From Megachile rotundata (Eukaryota > Arthropoda > Insecta > Hymenoptera > Megachilidae): a stretch of 64,000 nucleotides of DNA. This document shows positions 14,300 through 26,737 of this stretch, piece by piece; the stretch's first letter is position 1, and each line of letters begins with the position of its first letter. The stretch is taken from contig NW_027473315.1 in assembly GCF_050947335.1 (NCBI RefSeq), positions 2,914,001 to 2,978,000 of the forward strand, in the 5' to 3' direction. The translations under genes were made by a program, and so were the position numbers. The notes under the pieces were generated by a model. The model was not told the origin of the DNA and did not search any database. It was given only the letters and a program-made list of their open reading frames with translations.

Positions 14300-14521
14300 T
14301 TATGATTGTATTTTTGTGATTGCATGATTGTGATTGTATGATTGTGATTGTATGATTGTGATTGTATGATTGTGATTGTATGATTGTGATTGTATGATTG
14401 TGATTGTATGAGTGTGATTGTCTGATTGTGGTTGTGCGATTGTGATTGTACGATTGTGAATGTACGATTGTGATTGTATGATTGTGATTGTATGAATATG
14501 ATTGTATGATTGTGATTGCAT
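14300..14521 (+). repeat. 222-bp T5/C-containing cassette, member 1
   Basis: An ordered cassette: ATTATG unit, T5 marker (GTATTTTTGTG), six consensus-like units, GAGTG, GTCTG, GGTTGTGCG, GTACG, GAATGTACG, GAATATG and GCATG. The same 222-bp length recurs at 19,093, 22,503, 25,676, 30,007, 54,195, 59,956 and 63,366. Shorter or extended relatives occur near 4,726, 15,035, 17,370, 17,703, 19,828, 20,848, 27,224, 27,725, 31,537, 32,042, 34,485, 36,233, 41,050, 52,848, 53,182, 54,930, 55,950, 58,610, 58,942, 60,691 and 61,711. It holds most of the non-GCG CpG dinucleotides of the array. Confidence 0.9.
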
Positions 14522-17022
14522 GAATGTGATTGTATGATTGAGATTGTATGATTGTGATTGTATGCTTGCGATTGTATGATTGTGATTGTATGATTGTGAT
14601 TGTATGACTGTGATTGTATGATTGTGATTGTATGATTGTGATTGTATGATTGTATTTGGGAGATTGTATTTGGGAGATTGTAATTGTATGATTGCGATTG
14701 TATGATTGTGATTGTATGATTGTGATGTATGATTGTAATTGTATGATTATGATTGTATGATTGTGATTGTATGATTATGATTGTATGATTGTGATTGTAT
14801 GACTGTGATTGTATGATTGTGATTGTATGATTGTGATTGTATGATTGTGATTGTATGATTGTATTTGGGAGATTGTATTTGGGAGATTGTAATTGTATGA
14901 TTGCGATTGTATGATTGTGATTGTATGATTGTGATGAATGATTGTAATTGTATGATTATGATTGTATGATTATGATTGTATGATTGTGATTATATGATTG
15001 CGATTGTATGATTGTGATTGTATGATTATGATTGTATTTTTGTGATTGCATGATTGTGATTGTATGATTGTGATTGTATGATTGTGATTGTATGAGTGTG
15101 ATTGTCTGATTGTGGTTGTGCGATTGTGATTGTATGATTGTGATTGCATGATTGTGATTGTATGATTGTGATTGCATGATTTTGAATGTATGATTGTGAT
15201 TGCATGATTGTGATTGTATGATTGTGATTGTATGATTGTGATTGTATGATTGTGATAGTATGATTGTGATTGTATGATTGTGATTGTATGATTGTGATTG
15301 TATGATTATAATTGTATGATTGTGATTGTATGATTGTGATTGTATGATTGTGATTGTATGATTGTGATTGCATGATTGTGATTGTATGATTGTGATATAT
15401 GATTGTAATTGTATGATTATGATTGTATGATTGTGATTGTATGATTGTGATTGTATGATTGTGATTGTATGATTGTGATTGTATGACTGTGATTGTATGA
15501 CTGTGATTGTATGATTGTGATTGTATGATTGTGATTGTATGATTGAGATAGTATGATTGTGATTGTATGCTTGCGATTGTATGATTGTGATTTTATGATT
15601 GTGATTGTATGACTGTGATTGTATGATTGTGATTGTATGATTGTGATTGTATGATTTTGAATGTATGATTGTGATTGCATGATTGTGATTGTATGATTGT
15701 GATTGTATGATTGTGATTGCATGATTGTGACTGTATGATTGTGATTGCATGATTTTGAATGTATGATTGTGATTGTATGATTGTGATTGCATGATTGTGA
15801 TTGTATGATTGTGATTGTATGATTGTGATTGTATGATTGTGATTGTATGATTATGATTGTATGATTGTGATTGCATGATTGTGATTGTATGATTGTGATT
15901 GCATGATTTTGAATGTATGATTGTGATTGCATGATTGTGATTGTATGATTGTGATTGTATGATTGTGATTGTATGATTGTATTTGGGAGATTGTATTTGG
16001 GAGATTGCAATTGTATGATTGCGATTGTATGATTGTGATTGTATGATTGCGATTGTATGATTGTGATTGTATGATTGTGATGTATGATTGTAATTGTATG
16101 ATGATGATTGTATGATTGTGATTGTATGATTGAGATTGTATGAATGTGATTGTATGCTTGCGATTGTATGATTGTGATTGTATGATTGTGATTGTATGGT
16201 TGTGATTGCATGATTTTGAATGTATGATTGTGATTGTATGATTGTGATTGTATGATTGTGATTGTATGATTGTGATTGTATGATTGTGATTGTATGATTG
16301 AGATTGTATGATTGAGATTGTATGATTGTGATTGTATGATTGTGATTGTATGATTGTGATTGTATGATTGTGATTGTATGATTGCGATTGTATGATTGCG
16401 ATTGTATGATTGTGATGTATGATTGCAATTGTATGATTATGATTGTATGATTGTGATTGTATGATTGAGATTGTATGATTGTGATTGTATGATTGTGATT
16501 GCATGATTGTGATTGTATGATTGTGATTGTATGATTGTGATTGTATGATTGTGATTGTATGATTATGATTGTATGATTGTGATTGCATGATTGTGATTGT
16601 ATGATTGTGATTGCATGATTTTGAATGTATGATTGTGATTGTATGATTGTGATTGTATGATTGTGATTGTATGATTGTGATTGTATGATTGTGATTGTAT
16701 GATTGAGATTGTATGATTGAGATTGTATGATTGTGATTGTATGATTGTGATTGTATGATTGTGATTGTATGATTGTGATTGTATGATTGCGATTGTATGA
16801 TTGCGATTGTATGATTGTGATGTATGATTGCAATTGTATGATTATGATTGTATGATTGTGATTGTATGATTGAGATTGTATGATTGTGATTGTATGATTG
16901 TGATTGTATGATTGTGATTGTATGATTGTGATTGTATGATTGTGATTGTATGATTATGATTGTATGATTGTGATTGCATGATTGTGATTGTATGATTGTG
17001 ATTGTATGATTGTGATTGTATG

Positions 17023-17092
17023 ATTGTATTTGGGAGATTGTATTTGGGAGATTGTATTTGGGAGATTGTATTTGGGAGATTGTATTTGGGAG
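17023..17092 (+). repeat. W-variant run, 5 units
   Basis: Five identical W units, within the ~656-bp segment that is absent from the related blocks at 52.7 and 58.5 kb. Confidence 0.95.
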
Positions 17093-18533
17093 ATTGTAAT
17101 TGTATGATTGCGATTGTATGATTGTGATTCTATGATTGCGATTGTATGATTGCGATTGTATAATTGTGATGTATGATTGTAATTGTATGATTATGATTGT
17201 ATGATTGTGATTGTATGATTGAGATTGTATGATTGAGATTGTATGAATGTGATTGTATGCTTGCGATTGTATGATTGTGATTGTATGATTGTGATTGTAT
17301 GGTTGTGATTGCATGATTTTGAATGTATGATTGTGATTGTATGATTGTGATTGTATGATTATGATTGTATTTTTGTGATTGCATGATTGTGATTGTATGA
17401 TTGTGATTGTATGATTGTGATTGTATGATTGTGATTGTATGATTGTGATTGTATGAGTGTGATTGTCTGATTGTGGTTGTGCGATTGTGATTGTACGATT
17501 GTGAATGTACGATTGTGATTGTATGATTGTGATTGTATGAATATGATTGTATGATTGTGATTGCATGATTGTGATCGTATGATTGAGATTGTATGATTGT
17601 GATTGTATGCTTGCGATTGTATGATTGTGATTGTATGATTGTGATTGTATGATTGTGATTATATGATTGCGATTGTATGATTGTGATTGTATGATTATGA
17701 TTGTATTTTTGTGATTGCATGATTGTGATTGTATGATTGTGATTGTATGATTGTGATTGTATGATTGTGATTGTATGAGTGTGATTGTCTGATTGTGGTT
17801 GTGCGATTGTGATAGTACGATTGTGAATATACGATTGTGATTGTATGATTGTGATTGTATGATTGTGATTGTATGATTGTGATTGTATGAGTGTGATTGT
17901 CTGATTGTGGTTGTGCGATTGTGATTGTACGATTGTGAATGTACGATTGTGATTGTACGATTGTGATTGTATGATTGTGATTGTATGATTATGATTGTTT
18001 GATTGTGATTGTATGATTGTAATTGTATGATTATGATTGTATGATTGTGATTGCATGATTGTGATTGTATGATTGTGATTGCATGATTTTGAATGTATGA
18101 TTGTGATTGCATGATTGTGATTGTATGATTGTGATTGTATGATTGTGATTGTATGATTGTGATTGTATGATTGTGATTGTATGATTGTGATTGTATGATT
18201 GTGATTGTATGATTGTGAGTGTCTGATTGTGGTTGTGCGATTGTGATTGTACGATTGTGATTGTACGATTGTGATTGTATGATTGTGATTGTATGATTAT
18301 GATTGTATGATTGTGATTGCATGATTGTGATTGTATGATTGTGAGTGCATGATTTTGAATGCATGATTGTGATTGCATGATTGTGATTGTATGATTGTGA
18401 TTGTATGATTGCGATTGTATGATTGTGATTGCATGATTGTGATTGTTTGATTGTGATTGCATGATTTTGAATGTATGATTGTGATTGCATGATTGTGATT
18501 GTATGATTGTGATTGTATGATTGTGATTGTATG

Positions 18534-18603
18534 ATTGTATTTGGGAGATTGTATTTGGGAGATTGTATTTGGGAGATTGTATTTGGGAGATTGTATTTGG
18601 GAG
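18534..18603 (+). repeat. W-variant run, 5 units
   Basis: Five identical W units; partner of 13,741-13,810, and of 54,012 and 59,773 in the right-hand blocks. Confidence 0.95.
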
Positions 18604-19092
18604 ATTGTAATTGTATGATTGCGATTGTATGATTGTGATTGTATGATTGCGATTGTATGATTGCGATTGTATGATTGTGATGTATGATTGTAATTGTATG
18701 ATTATGATTGTATGATTGTGATTGTATGATTGAGATTGTATGATTGAGATTGTATGAATGTGATTGTATGCTTGCGATTGTATGATTGTGATTGTATGAT
18801 TGTGATTGTATGATTGTGATTGCATGATTTTGAATGTATGATTGTGACTGTATGATTGTGATTGTATGATTGTGATTGTATGATTGTGATTGTATGATTG
18901 TATTTGGGAGATTGTATTTGGGAGATTGTAATTGTATGATTGCGATTGTATGATTGTGATTGTATGATTGTGATGTATGATTGTAAGTGTATGATTATGA
19001 TTGTATGATTGTGATTGTATGATTATGATTGTATGATTATGATTGTATGATTGTGATTGTATGATTGCGATTGTATGATTGTGATTGTATGA

Positions 19093-19314
19093 TTATGATT
19101 GTATTTTTGTGATTGCATGATTGTGATTGTATGATTGTGATTGTATGATTGTGATTGTATGATTGTGATTGTATGATTGTGATTGTATGATTGTGATTGT
19201 ATGAGTGTGATTGTCTGATTGTGGTTGTGCGATTGTGATTGTACGATTGTGAATGTACGATTGTGATTGTATGATTGTGATTGTATGAATATGATTGTAT
19301 GATTGTGATTGCAT
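19093..19314 (+). repeat. 222-bp T5/C-containing cassette, member 2
   Basis: Same order and length as member 1, 4,793 bp downstream. Like member 1 it is followed by a GAATG unit after GCATG. Confidence 0.9.
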
Positions 19315-22026
19315 GAATGTGATTGTATGATTGAGATTGTATGATTGTGATTGTATGCTTGCGATTGTATGATTGTGATTGTATGATTGTGATTGTATGA
19401 CTGTGATTGTATGATTGTGATTGTATGATTGTGATTGTATGATTGTATTTGGGAGATTGTATTTGGGAGATTGTAATTGTATGATTGCGATTGTATGATT
19501 GTGATTGTATGATTGTGATGTATGATTGTAATTGTATGATTATGATTGTATGATTGTGATTGTATGATTATGATTGTATGATTGTGATTGTATGACTGTG
19601 ATTGTATGATTGTGATTGTATGATTGTGATTGTATGATTGTGATTGTATGATTGTATTTGGGAGATTGTATTTGGGAGATTGTAATTGTATGATTGCGAT
19701 TGTATGATTGTGATTGTATGATTGTGATGAATGATTGTAATTGTATGATTATGATTGTATGATTATGATTGTATGATTGTGATTATATGATTGCGATTGT
19801 ATGATTGTGATTGTATGATTATGATTGTATTTTTGTGATTGCATGATTGTGATTGTATGATTGTGATTGTATGATTGTGATTGTATGAGTGTGATTGTCT
19901 GATTGTGGTTGTGCGATTGTGATTGTACGATTGTGAATGTACGATTGTGATTGTATGATTGTGATTGTATGAATATGATTGTATGATTGTGATTGCATGA
20001 TTGTGATTGTATGATTGAGATTGTATGATTGTGATTGTATGCTTGCGATTGTATGATTGTGATTGTATGATTGTGATTGTATGATTGTGATTGTATGATT
20101 GTGATTGTCTGATTGTGGTTGTGCGATTGTGATTGTATGATTGTGATTGCATGATTGTGATTGTATGATTGTGATTGCATGATTTTGAATGTATGATTGT
20201 GATTGCATGATTGTGATTGTATGATTGTGATTGTATGATTGTGATTGTATGATTGTGATAGTATGATTGTGATTGTATGATTGTGATTGTATGATTGTGA
20301 TTGTATGATTATAATTGTATGATTGTGATTGTATGATTGTGATTGTATGATTGTGATTGTATGATTGTGATTGCATGATTGTGATTGTATGATTGTGATG
20401 TATGATTGTAATTGTATGATTATGATTGTATGATTGTGATTGTATGATTGTGATTGTATGATTGTGATTGTATGATTGTGATTGTATGACTGTGATTGTA
20501 TGACTGTGATTGTATGATTGTGATTGTATGATTGTGATTGTATGATTGAGATAGTATGATTGTGATTGTATGCTTGCGATTGTATGATTGTGATTTTATG
20601 ATTGTGATTGTATGACTGTGATTGTATGATTGTGATTGTATGATTGTGATTGTATGATTGTATTTGGGAGATTGTATTTGGGAGATTGTAATTGTATGAT
20701 TGCGATTGTATGATTGTGATTGTATGATTGTGATGAATGATTGTAATTGTATGATTATGATTGTATGATTGTGATTGTATGATTATGATTGAATGATTGT
20801 GATTATATGATTGCGATTGTATGATTGTGATTGTATGATTATGATTGTATTTTTGTGATTGCATGATTGTGATTGTATGATTGTGATTGTATGATTGTGA
20901 TTGTATGAGTGTGATTGTCTGATTGTGGTTGTGCGATTGTGATTGTACGATTGTGAATGTACGATTGTGATTGTATGATTGTGATTGTATGAATATGATT
21001 GTATGATTGTGATTGCATGATTGTGATTGTATGATTGAGATTGTATGATTGTGATTGTATGCTTGCGATTGTATGATTGTGATTGTATGATTGTGATTCT
21101 TTGATTGTGATTGTATGATTGTGATTGTATGATTGTGATTGTATGATTGTGATTGTATGAGTGTGATCGTATGATTGTGATTGTATGATTGTGATTGTAT
21201 GATTGTGATAGTATGATTGTGATTGTATGATTGTGATTGTATGACTGTGATTGTATGATTGTGATTGTGCGATTGTGATTGTACGATTGTGAATGTACGA
21301 TTGTGATTGTATGATTGTGATTGTATGAATATGATTGTATGGTTGTGATTGCATGATTGTGATTGTATGATTGTGATTGTATGATTGTGATTGTATGATT
21401 GTATTTGGGAGTTTGTATTTGGGATATTGTAATTGTATGATTGCGATTGTATGATTGTGATTGTATGATTGTGATGTATGATTGTAATTGTATGATTATG
21501 ATTGTATGATTGTGATTGCATGATTGTGATTGTATGATTGTGATTGCATGATTTTGAATGTATGATTGTGATTGCATGATTGTGATTGTATGATTGTGAT
21601 TGTATGATTGTGATTGTATGATTGTGATAGTATGATTGTGATTGTATGATTGTGATTGTATGATTGTGATTGTATGATTATAATTGTATGATTGTGATTG
21701 TATGATTGTATTTGGGGGATTGTATTTGGGAGATTGTAATTGTATGATTGCGATTGTATGATTGTGATTGTATGATTGCGATTGTATGAATGCGATTGTA
21801 TGATTGTGATTGTATGATTGTGATTGTATGATTGTGATTGTATGATTGTGATTGTATGATTGTGATCGTATGATTGTATTTGGGAGATTGTAATTGTATG
21901 ATTGCGATTGTATGATTGTGATTGCATGATTGTGATTGTTTGATTGTGATTGCATGATTTTGAATGTATGATTGTGATTGCATGATTGTGATTGTATGAT
22001 TGTGAGTGTATGATTGTGATTGTATG

Positions 22027-22110
22027 ATTGTATTTGGGAGATTGTATTTGGGAGATTGTATTTGGGAGATTGTATTTGGGAGATTGCATTTGGGAGATTG
22101 TATTTGGGAG
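22027..22110 (+). repeat. W-variant run, 6 units
   Basis: Six units, the fifth with GCATTTGGGAG; member of the 3.18-kb and 40.86-kb repeat families. Confidence 0.95.
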
Positions 22111-22502
22111 ATTGTAATTGTATGATTATGATTGTATGATTGTGATTGTATGATTGAGATTGTATGATTGAGATTGTATGAATGTGATTGTATGCTTGCG
22201 ATTGTATGATTGTGATTGTATGATTGTGATTGTATGATTGTGATTGCATGATTTTGAATGTATGATTGTGATTGTATGATTGTGATTGTATGATTGTGAT
22301 TGTATGATTGTGATTGTATGATTGTATTTGGGAGATTGTATTTGGGAGATTGTAATTGTATGATTGCGATTGTATGATTGTGATTGTATGATTGTGATGT
22401 ATGATTGTAATTGTATGATTATGATTGTATGATTGTGATTGTATGATTATGATTGTATGATTGTGGTTGTATGATTGCGATTGTATGATTGTGATTGTAT
22501 GA

Positions 22503-22724
22503 TTATGATTGTATTTTTGTGATTGCATGATTGTGATTGTATGATTGTGATTGTATGATTGTGATTGTATGATTGTGATTGTATGATTGTGATTGTATGA
22601 TTGTGATTGTATGAGTGTGATTGTCTGATTGTGGTTGTGCGATTGTGATTGTACGATTGTGAATGTACGATTGTGATTGTATGATTGTGATTGTATGAAT
22701 ATGATTGTATGATTGTGATTGCAT
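22503..22724 (+). repeat. 222-bp T5/C-containing cassette, member 3
   Basis: Same order and length; preceded by a TATGATTGTGGTTG unit shared with members 4 and 8. Confidence 0.9.
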
Positions 22725-23480
22725 GATTGTGATTGTATGATTGAGATTGTATGATTGTGATTGTATGCTTGCGATTGTATGATTGTGATTGTATGATTGT
22801 GATTGTATGACTGTGATTGTATGATTGTGATTGTATGATTGTGATTGTATGATTGTATTTGGGAGTTTGTATTTGGGATATTGTAATTGTATGATTGCGA
22901 TTGTATGATTGTGATTGTATGATTGTGATGTATGATTGTAATTGTATGATTATGATTGTATGATTGTGATTGCATGATTGTGATTGTATGATTGTGATTG
23001 CATGATTTTGAATGTATGATTGTGATTGCATGATTGTGATTGTATGATTGTGATTGTATGATTGTGATTGTATGATTGTGATAGTATGATTGTGATTGTA
23101 TGATTGTGATTGTATGATTGTGATTGTATGATTATAATTGTATGATTGTGATTGTATGATTGTATTTGGGAGATTGTATTTGGGAGATTGTAATTGTATG
23201 ATTGCGATTGTATGATTGTGATTGTATGATTGCGATTGTATGAATGCGATTGTATGATTGTGATTGTATGATTGTGATTGTATGATTGTGATTGTATGAT
23301 TGTGATTGTATGATTGTGATCGTATGATTGTATTTGGGAGATTGTAATTGTATGATTGCGATTGTATGATTGTGATTGCATGATTGTGATTGTTTGATTG
23401 TGATTGCATGATTTTGAATGTATGATTGTGATTGCATGATTGTGATTGTATGATTGTGAGTGTATGATTGTGATTGTATG

Positions 23481-23564
23481 ATTGTATTTGGGAGATTGTA
23501 TTTGGGAGATTGTATTTGGGAGATTGTATTTGGGAGATTGCATTTGGATGATTGTATTTGGGAG
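23481..23564 (+). repeat. W-variant run, 6 units
   Basis: Six units; the fifth reads GCATTTGGATG, a private change from GCATTTGGGAG that removes its GGG triplet. Confidence 0.95.
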
Positions 23565-25213
23565 ATTGTAATTGTATGATTGCGATTGTATGATTGTGAT
23601 TGTATGATTGCGATTGTATGATTGCGATTGTATGATTGTGATGTATGATTGTAATTGTATGATTATGATTGTATGATTGTGATTGTATGATTGAGATTGT
23701 ATGATTGAGATTGTATGATTGAGATTGTATGAATGTGATTGTATGCTTGCGATTGTATGATTGTGATTGTATGATTGTGATTTTATGATTGTGATTGCAT
23801 GATTTTGAATGTATGATTGTGATTGTATGATTGTGATTGTATGATTGTGATTGTATGATTGTGATTGTATGATTGTATTTGGGAGATTGTATTTGGGAGA
23901 TTGTAATTGTATGATTGCGATTGTATGATTGTGATTGTATGATTGTGATGTATGATTGTAATTGTATGATTATGATTGTATGATTGTGATTGTATGATTA
24001 TGATTGTATGATTGTGGTTGTATGATTGCGATTGTATGATTGTGATTGTATGATTATGATTGTATTTTTGTGATTGCATGATTGTGATTGTATGATTGTG
24101 ATTGTATGATTGTGATTGTATGATTGTGATTGTATGATTGTGATTGTATGATTGTGATTGTATGATTGTGATTGTATGAATATGATTGTATGATTGTGAT
24201 TGCATGATTGTGATTGTATGATTGAGATTGTATGATTGTGATTGTATGCTTGCGATTGTATGATTGTGATTGTATGATTGTGATTCTTTGATTGTGATTG
24301 TATGATTGTGATTGTATGATTGTGATTGTATGATTGTGATTGTATGAGTGTGATCGTATGATTGTGATTGTATGATTGTGATTGTATGATTGTGATAGTA
24401 TGATTGTGATTGTATGATTGTGATTGTATGACTGTGATTGTATGATTGTGATTGTGCGATTGTGATTGTACGATTGTGAATGTACGATTGTGATTGTATG
24501 ATTGTGATTGTATGAATATGATTGTATGGTTGTGATTGCATGATTGTGATTGTATGATTGTGATTGTATGATTGTGATTGTATGATTGTATTTGGGAGTT
24601 TGTATTTGGGATATTGTAATTGTATGATTGCGATTGTATGATTGTGATTGTATGATTGTGATGTATGATTGTAATTGTATGATTATGATTGTATGATTGT
24701 GATTGCATGATTGTGATTGTATGATTGTGATTGCATGATTTTGAATGTATGATTGTGATTGCATGATTGTGATTGTATGATTGTGATTGTATGATTGTGA
24801 TTGTATGATTGTGATAGTATGATTGTGATTGTATGATTGTGATTGTATGATTGTGATTGTATGATTATAATTGTATGATTGTGATTGTATGATTGTATTT
24901 GGGAGATTGTATTTGGGAGATTGTAATTGTATGATTGCGATTGTATGATTGTGATTGTATGATTGCGATTGTATGAATGCGATTGTATGATTGTGATTGT
25001 ATGATTGTGATTGTATGATTGTGATTGTATGATTGTGATTGTATGATTGTGATCGTATGATTGTATTTGGGAGATTGTAATTGTATGATTGCGATTGTAT
25101 GATTGTGATTGCATGATTGTGATTGTTTGATTGTGATTGCATGATTTTGAATGTATGATTGTGATTGCATGATTGTGATTGTATGATTGTGAGTGTATGA
25201 TTGTGATTGTATG

Positions 25214-25297
25214 ATTGTATTTGGGAGATTGTATTTGGGAGATTGTATTTGGGAGATTGTATTTGGGAGATTGCATTTGGGAGATTGTATTTGGGAG
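25214..25297 (+). repeat. W-variant run, 6 units
   Basis: Six units, the fifth with GCATTTGGGAG; corresponds to 22,027 at offset 3,187. Confidence 0.95.
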
Positions 25298-25675
25298 ATT
25301 GTAATTGTATGATTATGATTGTATGATTGTGATTGTATGATTGAGATTGTATGATTGAGATTGTATGAATGTGATTGTATGCTTGCGATTGTATGATTGT
25401 GATTGTATGATTGTGATTGTATGATTGTGATTGCATGATTTTGAATGTATGATTGTGATTGTATGATTGTGATTGTATGATTGTGATTGTATGATTGTAT
25501 TTGGGAGATTGTATTTGGGAGATTGTAATTGTATGATTGCGATTGTATGATTGTGATTGTATGATTGTGATGTATGATTGTAATTGTATGATTATGATTG
25601 TATGATTGTGATTGTATGATTATGATTGTATGATTGTGGTTGTATGATTGCGATTGTATGATTGTGATTGTATGA

Positions 25676-25897
25676 TTATGATTGTATTTTTGTGATTGCA
25701 TGATTGTGATTGTATGATTGTGATTGTATGATTGTGATTGTATGATTGTGATTGTATGATTGTGATTGTATGATTGTGATTGTATGAGTGTGATTGTCTG
25801 ATTGTGGTTGTGCGATTGTGATTGTACGATTGTGAATGTACGATTGTGATTGTATGATTGTGATTGTATGAATATGATTGTATGATTGTGATTGCAT
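25676..25897 (+). repeat. 222-bp T5/C-containing cassette, member 4
   Basis: Same order and length, 3,173 bp after member 3. Confidence 0.9.
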
Positions 25898-26653
25898 GAT
25901 TGTGATTGTATGATTGAGATTGTATGATTGTGATTGTATGCTTGCGATTGTATGATTGTGATTGTATGATTGTGATTGTATGACTGTGATTGTATGATTG
26001 TGATTGTATGATTGTGATTGTATGATTGTATTTGGGAGTTTGTATTTGGGATATTGTAATTGTATGATTGCGATTGTATGATTGTGATTGTATGATTGTG
26101 ATGTATGATTGTAATTGTATGATTATGATTGTATGATTGTGATTGCATGATTGTGATTGTATGATTGTGATTGCATGATTTTGAATGTATGATTGTGATT
26201 GCATGATTGTGATTGTATGATTGTGATTGTATGATTGTGATTGTATGATTGTGATAGTATGATTGTGATTGTATGATTGTGATTGTATGATTGTGATTGT
26301 ATGATTATAATTGTATGATTGTGATTGTATGATTGTATTTGGGAGATTGTATTTGGGAGATTGTAATTGTATGATTGCGATTGTATGATTGTGATTGTAT
26401 GATTGCGATTGTATGAATGCGATTGTATGATTGTGATTGTATGATTGTGATTGTATGATTGTGATTGTATGATTGTGATTGTATGATTGTGATCGTATGA
26501 TTGTATTTGGGAGATTGTAATTGTATGATTGCGATTGTATGATTGTGATTGCATGATTGTGATTGTTTGATTGTGATTGCATGATTTTGAATGTATGATT
26601 GTGATTGCATGATTGTGATTGTATGATTGTGAGTGTATGATTGTGATTGTATG

Positions 26654-26737
26654 ATTGTATTTGGGAGATTGTATTTGGGAGATTGTATTTGGGAGATTGT
26701 ATTTGGGAGATTGCATTTGGGAGATTGTATTTGGGAG
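26654..26737 (+). repeat. W-variant run, 6 units
   Basis: Six units, the fifth with GCATTTGGGAG; corresponds to 23,481 at offset 3,173 and lacks its private change. Confidence 0.95.

Larger units (their letters stand above)
13200..15130 (+). repeat. 4,793-bp-spaced duplication, left copy
   Basis: The order of marks from the GTAATTG-ATTATG junction near 13,210, through the five-unit W run at 13,741, to the T5 marker near 15,035 recurs 4,793 bp downstream. 4,793 = 343 x 14 - 9, and I count nine 13-bp units between 14,300 and 19,093 (near 14,724, 14,931, 15,391, 16,078, 16,413, 16,817, 17,167, 18,676 and 18,971; the one at 15,391 is GATATATG). Confidence 0.8.
17993..19923 (+). repeat. 4,793-bp-spaced duplication, right copy
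   Basis: This repeats 13,200-15,130 at offset 4,793, with the five-unit W run at 18,534 and a T5 marker near 19,102. About 2.9 kb of other satellite lies between the two copies, so they are not immediately adjacent. The block is found again near 53.5-55.0 kb and 59.2-60.8 kb, where about 376 bp between the W run and the T5 marker is missing. Confidence 0.8.
20940..24126 (+). repeat. ~3.18-kb tandem duplication, unit 1
   Basis: Marks here recur 3,187 bp downstream at first (GAATATG at 20,991 and 24,178) and 3,173 bp downstream later (W runs at 23,481 and 26,654; 13-bp units at 23,640 and 26,813). 3,173 = 227 x 14 - 5, and five 13-bp units are counted between 22,503 and 25,676. Within the unit there is an older ~1,454-bp repeat (21,496 to 22,950; 104 x 14 - 2, with two 13-bp units). 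Confidence 0.8.
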
